Assembly (NCBI GenBank): GCA_015680685.1
Contig: MNCI01005801.1
Location: forward strand, 6,276-70,275
Reading direction: 5' to 3'
DNA: 64,000 nt
Origin: Gnetum montanum
Lineage: Eukaryota > Streptophyta > Gnetopsida > Gnetales > Gnetaceae
Shown here: positions 56,998 to 64,000 of the stretch, piece after piece
How the letters are laid out: every line of letters starts with the position of its first letter
Numbering within the stretch: position 1 is the first letter of the stretch
Made by a program: the position numbers and the translations under genes
Notes under the pieces: generated by a model
Told to the model about the DNA's origin: nothing
The model's input: the letters and a program-made list of their open reading frames with translations, nothing else
The model's database searches: none

Positions 56998-58888
56998 TCA
57001 TATGGGGCCCTCAATTCTTTTTTCGATTTTTGTTTTACACATTTTTGTTTTCCAAGTTTTTGTTTTACACATTTTTGTTTTACAAATTACTTTAACTTTG
57101 CTAGTTTTTGTTTTACAACATCGTTATACTTTTTCCATTTTTTTGTGTGTGTGTGTGTGATCCACCCTATAAGTTTATCACCCAATAAGTGTTCGGAATG
57201 ATGGTATGAACTATTTTCATATTGATTGCTAATGTTTGATTTTTACCTTTAAGTCACAATGTTGATACTAAGGTATGTTTCTTTTGATATGGTAGGCAAT
57301 GAGACCACTTCATCAATCCATCCACCAGTTTCTGTGGTCTCTCTTGGCTTGGAAATGTATAGTCCCCTTCTAATAATAACTTAAACAAATCAGTGGCTGC
57401 GTATTTCTCAAACTAAGAAAGGACTCAAGGATTGCAAAGGGTGTGACTTCAAGGGAACTTGATGCTTTTATGTTGGCCGTTCTCTTGGGTGCTTGGATGT
57501 TTTGTTCTTGAGTTTTCTTCTTGTTCCGATGTTATTCAACTATCAGAAGCTAAGACAATAAAAATAAGAATTCTTTGCATGGTGTGGTTCTCATGCATAA
57601 AAACACAAAACACACAAAAAAAGTGTGAGAATTCAAAGCACATCCTTTAGACGAAATAAAATTTGGGCTACAAGCATTGTTTATGGAACCAAAAGTGTTC
57701 CCTCTAACTAAGGCTCTTCTCATTTTCCATTCTCTCCTTTGTTTCATCAGAATGGTGGTGGCTCTTTGGAGATGCATCCTTGTTATCCAAGAGGATGGTT
57801 CGGCCGAATGCATTGATGTGAAGTCACTGGATGTGGTTGGTTTGAGGCTGAAGTTGGAATGAGACTTGCCAAGTCACATTAATCATGCAACACACAAGGG
57901 GCTGTATAGCACCTTGTTCTTGGAATTCCATTCCATTCTCTTCTCTCCATCCTTCTCTCGATTGTTCACCTCATTACCAGTTGTATCATTAGTGTATATA
58001 TTTTGGTTGACGCATTGTTTTCTTTTTGGTAAATGCTTGTGGTTAAGACTTTAACTCTTACTCCAAATGACATTCCCAGAGCCTACAGACTCTTTGAATG
58101 TGGGTTTGTCAGGGCATTAAAGGCATGATCCTGCTTTGGGGAGGACCCACTAACATTCCTGTTTGGTGCATTAGTTAAATTCTTTCCCTTAACATTTTGT
58201 AATTAATTTTATTTTGTTCATTACCATCTTGACATCCATTTCATCGATGATATAGTTGCCCCTTTTTATATATCTTTCTTACTCCTTTTCTTTCTCCATT
58301 CTAACGCTACCGGAGGTTCGCGATTAGTCATGGGGGTACGGGGCCCGATTTTTTCAATTTTCTTCTAGCCCTGAAATTTTTGATTTTCTTCCTAACCCCT
58401 ACACCTTCAGTACTCATCAGTAATATATCTCCTAATCCATATTAGCCATACCACAACCTAGCCAATGAACCTACACTGAAGCAAGGTATTAATTACATAA
58501 TGATTCATTTACACTTGCTAATACAAGATTGTGTTGTGTGTGTAGATGGTTATCATACAAATAATGAATTGGATCTAGAGCTGGAGCAAACACTTGGAAT
58601 GGAGTAGCGCTGAAGTAGCTATGTAAGGAGCAAGATCGATGGCACGCTTATGGATGGGCAACAAAGGTGCAATCTTGGCATTGGCAGCAACAACACTTCT
58701 TTCTCTCTCTCTCTCAACTACCAACTAAGGCCTGATGTCATTGTAATAAGGTTTTCACCCTTGTTGTCATGAACACCATTTCTGTCAAGTCTTGTAATGA
58801 TGATCCATTCACATGTCATCCCATTAGTTCCATTCCCCTCAATAATTCCATACCTTTTGGATATTATTATAAGAAACTCAAGGATGAG
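56998..58888 (+). other. Long post-pol region of element D
   Basis: No ORF with a known motif. Repeats of TTTTTGTTTTACACAT near 57030-57115, GT microsatellite 57144-57159, CT microsatellite 58700-58715. Blocks conserved in B and C: GGGTGTGACTTCAAGGGAAC (57439), CAGGGCATTAAAGGCATGAT and CTGCTTTGGGGAGGACCCAC (58110-58150). Confidence 0.75.
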
Positions 58889-58910
58889 TTTTCATTCAAT
58901 CATGGGGGTA
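58889..58910 (+). promoter_or_regulatory. Polypurine tract and U-box of element D
   Basis: GTTTTCATTCAATCATGGGG then GTA, directly before the 3' LTR. Confidence 0.75.
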
Positions 58911-59893
58911 TGATGAGATGTGATATGCATAAGCCACGATATCGCAGCTGCCACGATATAGCATCCCATGCAATATCACGTATGTGATATCGCGTCATCC
59001 CCTGTGATGTTGCGTACGCGATATCGCGGTCCACCGCCAAATCTATAAATAAGGGGTGGCACTCCCCTTATTTCCCATCCTAGGCTTAAAGTAGGGAAAC
59101 ACTGGCAGTTTGATCACTCCAGAGATAGAATATTTTCCATGTGCCCATAGTAGGAGTCCCCAAGTGAACGGATCTTTATTCAAGCAGCTTTGTACCTAAA
59201 TGTGAGTTGTGTACGGCAATAAAGATGAGCTTTGTGGATAAACCTTGCAGTGCATGGAATAGGATTTCTTACCTATTATTTATTACCTACATTAGCGCGG
59301 CATGAGTACAACTTGATTATGAACATTGATGAATGTGTACGGCTAATCAAGGAATCGGCTGCTCATCGCGATTAGTCTCTCTCACCCTCAACTCCTAGAA
59401 TGCGAGATGAGTACGACTTGATTACGAGCATCTATGGATGTGTATAGCTAGTTAAGGAATCGGCAGCTGATCACATTTAGGCTAGTTAACTGCCTCAGTA
59501 TGACCACTTCGAGCATGTGCGTTACGTGTGGTAATCCCAGTAACAATTGGCATTTGGTAGCCAAAATTGCATAGTTCAGGGTGTGTACGATAAGTGGGAA
59601 TGGATGCTGATGCTATTTAATTTAGACTTAGAAAATTAGTTAGAGTCAGTTAGCTTTCTCAACCCTTCACCTAATAGCATAGGAGAAAACCGGAAAAGAC
59701 CATAAAAATCATATACCTCAGACTTGCTTAACCATACACCATAACACATACAAGTAAGTTTGGGAAGATAATGAATGATTAACCCGAAGTGTTCCATGGG
59801 GCGTGTAGGCATTTAGTCTACATAGTTTGACCGGATCGCACGTGCTACGCTTGTTTCGTATGGTTGAGTGTAGGGGTACCTCGCCACTCATTA
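58911..59893 (+). repeat. 3' LTR of element D
   Basis: 983 bp, TGATGAGATG...CACTCATTA; the last dinucleotide is TA instead of CA. The palindrome array (58933-59030) has one more unit than the 5' LTR. TATAAATA at 59044-59051. Confidence 0.96.
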
Positions 59894-59898
59894 CTAAG
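59894..59898. repeat. Target-site duplication of element D (right)
   Basis: CTAAG, identical to the five bases before the 5' LTR. Confidence 0.93.
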
Positions 59899-60058
59899 CA
59901 AGTTGGTTATATGAATTTTTGATAAAATTATGTTTATACCATGTTAAATTTGGTAATTCATCAATTCTATGCATATTTTGTATATGTATGCATCATTTTA
60001 AATAAAGTAGAGCTTCTCTTAAAATAAAATTAAAGGACATTGAAATCTAACAAGGTTT

Positions 60059-60306
60059 TTGACAAAGACTTCCACAAACCATTATTTTCTAGGAGAGTCT
60101 AATGCTCTACTATTTGATGTATGGAGATGTATGGACAAGAAAATTATGGAGCAAATTCATTTGTCCAAGTCTACTGTGACTTCAAGGGCAGTCGTAGAAA
60201 CCATGGCTATGACAAGTGGTGGAACAAATTTTATGCATTTGTTGATGTCAACATCATCCATGCTAGGCATGGGGCCATAATAAATAGTATCAATCTTCAA
60301 CAATAA
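60059..60306 (+). other. Unrecognised coding-like fragment
   Basis: Two overlapping frames are open. The frame at 60121-60306 reads SFVQVYCDFKGSRRNHGYDK, then WWNKFYAFVDVNIIHARHGA and ends INSINLQQ. I do not recognise the family. The composition is less AT-rich than the surroundings, and the last motif (HGAIIN) recurs at 63398 as MHGAIINNTL. It may be part of an old repeat. Confidence 0.3.
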
Positions 60307-60524
60307 TCTTCTAGAGAAAAAGTAGATTCACTAGGAAAAAATCAAATCTTCAGAAACCCAATAGAAAACAAAGAAGGATGTAAGTCAGAGAAAGACTTAT
60401 GAAATAAAAACATAGAGAAAATAGAAATGATATAGCCTAAAGATCTTTGTTTTATTCAGGAATATTGTTACCATTGAGGTAATAGGATCGTTCAAAAGAT
60501 GTTGTAGTAAGTTTATTAGTAATA

Positions 60525-60556
60525 TTCTATTATGATTATTATTATTATTATTATTT
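60525..60556. repeat. (ATT)n microsatellite
   Basis: Nine or ten ATT units with one interruption. Confidence 0.9.
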
Positions 60557-62814
60557 GGACCACTTCTTTTATAAAATGAAAGGAGATAGAAAGAAAGCAT
60601 TCAGACTACTTGCATTGTTTCTCAACTAATGGTACCATGAAAGCATTTGTTACATTGAAAATTACTAATTTATATAACAATCTTCACACCAAGAAGCTTG
60701 GTTTCATTGTAAAAAAAATGCAATAATTTTGTAAACCATGCATGCAATTTGACCACCACCATAGTTACCAAATGCAAATAGTATTGTTGTTGCAATTTAG
60801 CAACCACATATGTTTATCAAGAGCTCAATCATAGAATTTTTGGTATTTGATCACACTATTAAAACTTAGAAAACTAGCAAAATCAAAATTAACTTTGATC
60901 CATTTCCATCTGGTGCTAAATCAAAGCTAGTAAAAACTCTAGATAACCAGAGGTAGGATTGGAATGGCCAACATCCAAAAACATCTGAAATTAGTTGACA
61001 ATTACTGTCATTGCTAACTATAACTCCCAACCGTCGGCGAGAGTTATGCAAAATGTGGCTATAGTTACATTACTAAATGTAGGCATTCCTGAAGGTAGTG
61101 GCTTCTTTCTTTCTTTAGATTTTACATTTCAGATAATCATTTAATTTAAATTTTAGATTTTCTTTTTAGTTTATTATTTTTAAAAGGCCATGTAGTCCTC
61201 TACAACTAGAATTACTCCCAGCTTTTTGTACCCATATGGCAGGTACCCTAGGCAATAGTCTCCCTAAATGAGTTCTCTTTCTTGGTGTTGGTGTGTCCAA
61301 ATTTTATGCATCAACAACATTAAAGTTAAAACTTTTTCTTTGATGAAAATGACGGGTCTATTGAAAATGAATTGCACCATTATTTTTCCAAAAAAAAACC
61401 ATAATAACATGCCATTGATATAATACTGTAATGCATGGAGCTGTAGTGCGATAGCAAACCATATACGGTTCTATAATACTTTTATGCATTTGGTATGCAT
61501 AAAGATATTCACATTATTGTATTGATCAATAACATTTCACGTAGATTTTTAGAATGAAATTTATTATTGAAAAAGATCAGGTGTTTCTGTAAAAAAACAA
61601 TGTGGACAGGTGTTTCTAGAAAGGAATGGATTGAAACAAAAACATTTCTTAAAAACGAATCAACCCTAATTGGTATAGGGAAACATCCCTCTTTTACAAA
61701 GAATTAGACTGAACAAGTATGATCATTGTAATATTTTTTATAATATCATAAAGCCAACAATGCATTCAGGATTTTTTATTTAGATTTATAATTAATTAAG
61801 TTTATCCTTGTACACTGCCTATGCAATGTTTATAGCATATCAACCTATAGACACAGAAAGATTCCTGCACCTGATTTTCAATGTAATCAAACGGTTTATG
61901 CTTTTCCCTATAGCAATATGCAAAGTTTAATAAAAATGTGTTTGGTGACCATCACAACAAATTGAGGATTGGATTGGAGTGAAGCATATTTGTAAAAGTC
62001 AAGTCAGGGTAACCTCAAAATTACTTTCACTATTAATCTTTTGGAATGGTGAATGTCTAATAAGGTGCTAGGAGTGACTAGTACAGTAAATTATTATTTA
62101 CAATATATTAAAAGTGGAGCAGATTCATCCTAATGTTTGAGTCATTGGCAAACAATGGCCTAAATGGTTCAAGCATGGCACTCTTATTCTCCTTGCTTCA
62201 GAAAGTTATAGAATGGATCAATGCCATATCTTTCAAAGATAAAAAATGGATGATAGCATGTGCAGGAAAGGTACATGAATTTTTGGACATTTTAATGTAG
62301 TGTTCTTAATCAAAAAGTTAAGTGCTTAACCTTCTCATGTTTTCTTTAATGAGAATTGGATTTGAATGGTAAGGCAACTTCAAGGATACTAAGACCAATG
62401 ACTTGGCTTTGATATTGTACATGAGGTAAAAGATAAATAACTTTACTTCTACATAGTGAAGTGATGTTATAGGATAAATTTAATGATGACATTGAATGAA
62501 ATGGATATCAAAATTGATCTATTTTTATCATTGAATCTTGTTAATGGCTACAATATTCGATGATCATTTTGAACCATGCTTATGTTTTCAATGCCAAATT
62601 AATAGGTAGAATAGTGGTATACACTAAGAATAATAAGTAAAAGGTTCAAGAGTTAATTTTGTTTCTTTTCAAAATTTCATTACAATTATGAAAATACCCT
62701 TCAAATTTTTCACGCATGCTCCACTCTGCAAGATGTTGTATACATGCTTATCGTGCATGATGCTAAATAGCAATTATGGGTTCCTAACGAGGATCTTAGC
62801 TTATGTGAACAAGA

Positions 62815-62925
62815 CCTTGTTGGGTTGGTTAGAGAATGTGGTTTGTGGTTCTAAGTGATTTTGTTAATGTAGTGTGTGTCAACAACACATTGCTTAGTTG
62901 GTTAGAGGATATGGTTTGTGGTAGC
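62815..62925. repeat. Diverged direct repeat of about 75 bp
   Basis: TTGGTTAGAGAATGTGGTTT at about 62824 recurs as TTGGTTAGAGGATATGGTTT at about 62899. Confidence 0.8.
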
Positions 62926-64000
62926 AAGTCATAAATTACATGCCTAGGATATGTATAGTCATTTAGTTGTAGTACCCAATAGCCAAATAACACTTATTGC
63001 CACTTACCTCCTTAATTTAATGGTTAAAACTTTGATCCCCAACCCCAATGTGTTTAAAGCATTAAGTTTGTTTACACCTAATTTGATAATCTTTGGAAAA
63101 GCACTACATCTTTATGATTTCTTTTAGAAAGGAATAATATGAAAAAGTACATGTTAAGGTGTTAAAAAGAAAGTAAATTATGAAGGTAAAATAAATACTA
63201 GTAAATTAAAAATAGGGAAGGATGTGCAAATTGAAAAATATTAAGAAAAATCTCTAAGAATGCATACTACAAGATAAGTTGAGGTTTACTAAGAGGTACG
63301 TTATTTTGAGGAAAAGAGGTTAAACCAAAATGCTCTTTTAAGTTGAAAATAAAGATGATAGAGTAAAAGTAGTGTTGAGCTCAACCTCACCCATGCCATG
63401 CATGGGGCCATAATCAACAATACTTTGAAAAAGCAAAAAAATATTAGCCTACAGGAGTGGAAGTCTTGTAAATCACTCTATCAATTAAAAATACATGTGC
63501 TATTCAAATTTGACCTTTCTCAACAATATCATATTGGGACCTTAAAGTTTTTGAATTTTACTGTACCAAATGTTCCACTTCATGTCACATTAGTTCATCT
63601 AAAGGTTTGCATGTATAAATTGTACTAAGGGTTGGAAATGATGACCATGGTACTTATGGAAGGAAAATTAATTCACATCTAAATTTAAACATTGCCTTTC
63701 AAACATCAGTTTGCTTAGTATTGTGTATGCTTTATAGGCTATATTATATGAGCACCATAAATATAATCTACAAGAATTAGTAAGTATGATTTTAGTTTAT
63801 TAGTAAAAAGTTGTCACAAAGGTTAGAAAGTAAGAAACAAAGAAAATTTGAAAACTTGCTTATCAAAATAAAAACTATTTCATTTAAATAATTACCAAAA
63901 TAAGTTCAATGAACTATAGCAATAAATACTAACTTTATAAATATCTTAAATAAATTAAAAATACGAAATACAAATGTGAATCCTCTTATGCAAATAAGTG

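Larger units (their letters stand above)
49684..59893 (+). mobile_element. Element D: complete Ty3/gypsy (Athila/Tat-like) retrotransposon, inactive
   Basis: 10,210 bp: 5' LTR, tRNA-Asp-type PBS, gag, protease, RT, RNase H, integrase, a 1.9-kb non-coding region, polypurine tract, 3' LTR, all flanked by CTAAG duplications. RT before integrase defines gypsy. The primer type, long 3' region and lack of a chromodomain point to the Athila/Tat side. The polyprotein lies in just two frames, with one frameshift near 54435 and more than twenty stops. It is the best-preserved member of the B/C/D/F superfamily in this window and the key for reading the others. Confidence 0.96.
59899..64000. other. AT-rich sequence, no gene recognised
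   Basis: Short open frames only. Notable: unrecognised coding-like segment 60059-60306, an ATT microsatellite at 60525-60556, a diverged 75-bp direct repeat at 62815-62925, and a GCATGGGGCCATAAT word shared by 60265 and 63400. Confidence 0.5.

Noticed and set aside
60121-60306. Copia RNase H fragment
   Set aside because: No ADW, DNxSA or TKxxAD motif can be read; left as unrecognised.

Overview
This window comes from a large, repeat-filled nuclear plant genome. The evidence is plant Ty1/copia and Ty3/gypsy retrotransposons, several LINEs, a PLS-class PPR gene, fragments of LRR receptor-like proteins and a plant-type tRNA-Val(CAC). The abundance of old, stop-riddled, nested elements in AT-rich DNA fits a gymnosperm or another giant seed-plant genome, but the species cannot be fixed from sequence alone. 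I see no intact host protein-coding gene.

Left part (1-24 kb). The window opens inside an L1-type LINE ORF2. Two remnants of LRR receptor-like proteins follow (2.8-3.2 kb minus, 6.6-7.0 kb plus), then a tRNA-Val(CAC)-like gene (7481-7554). A Ty1/copia element with matching GTTTC target duplications lies at 8566-13147 on the minus strand. Next is a multi-exon-free PPR pseudogene (13.9-16.2 kb, minus). Three further LINE fragments lie at 5.65-6.56, 16.65-17.26 and 19.7-21.65 kb; the last keeps its 3' tail.

Centre (24-48.4 kb). This is a nested stack of LTR retrotransposons, reconstructed from LTR, polypurine-tract and domain homology. Element F (only the 3' LTR and about 240 bp of internal sequence remain, 24058-25187) was entered by gypsy element C (25188-27520 plus 44893-48440, minus). 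C was entered by long-LTR element A (27521-44892, minus). A was entered by element B (30650-39260, plus). B has gag but no protease, reverse transcriptase or integrase. In place of pol it carries a second internal promoter and a roughly 930-codon single-frame ORF that resembles the putative plant transposon protein family followed by a long helical region.

Right part (48.4-64 kb). A copia-type primer-binding site sits at 48.99 kb. A complete but decayed gypsy element D (49684-59893, plus) has CTAAG target duplications, a tRNA-Asp-type PBS, gag, protease, RT, RNase H, integrase, a long 3' untranslated region and a polypurine tract. The last 4 kb hold only unrecognised, AT-rich DNA.

B, C, D and F form one superfamily: TGATGAG...CTCATCA LTR ends, a common polypurine-tract neighbourhood, shared untranslated blocks, and U3 regions built of GATATC-centred palindromes just upstream of a TATA box. 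The most unusual points are the architecture of B, the reuse of the palindrome-TATA cassette inside B, and coding frames with dozens of TAG/TAA/TGA stops but almost no frameshifts.
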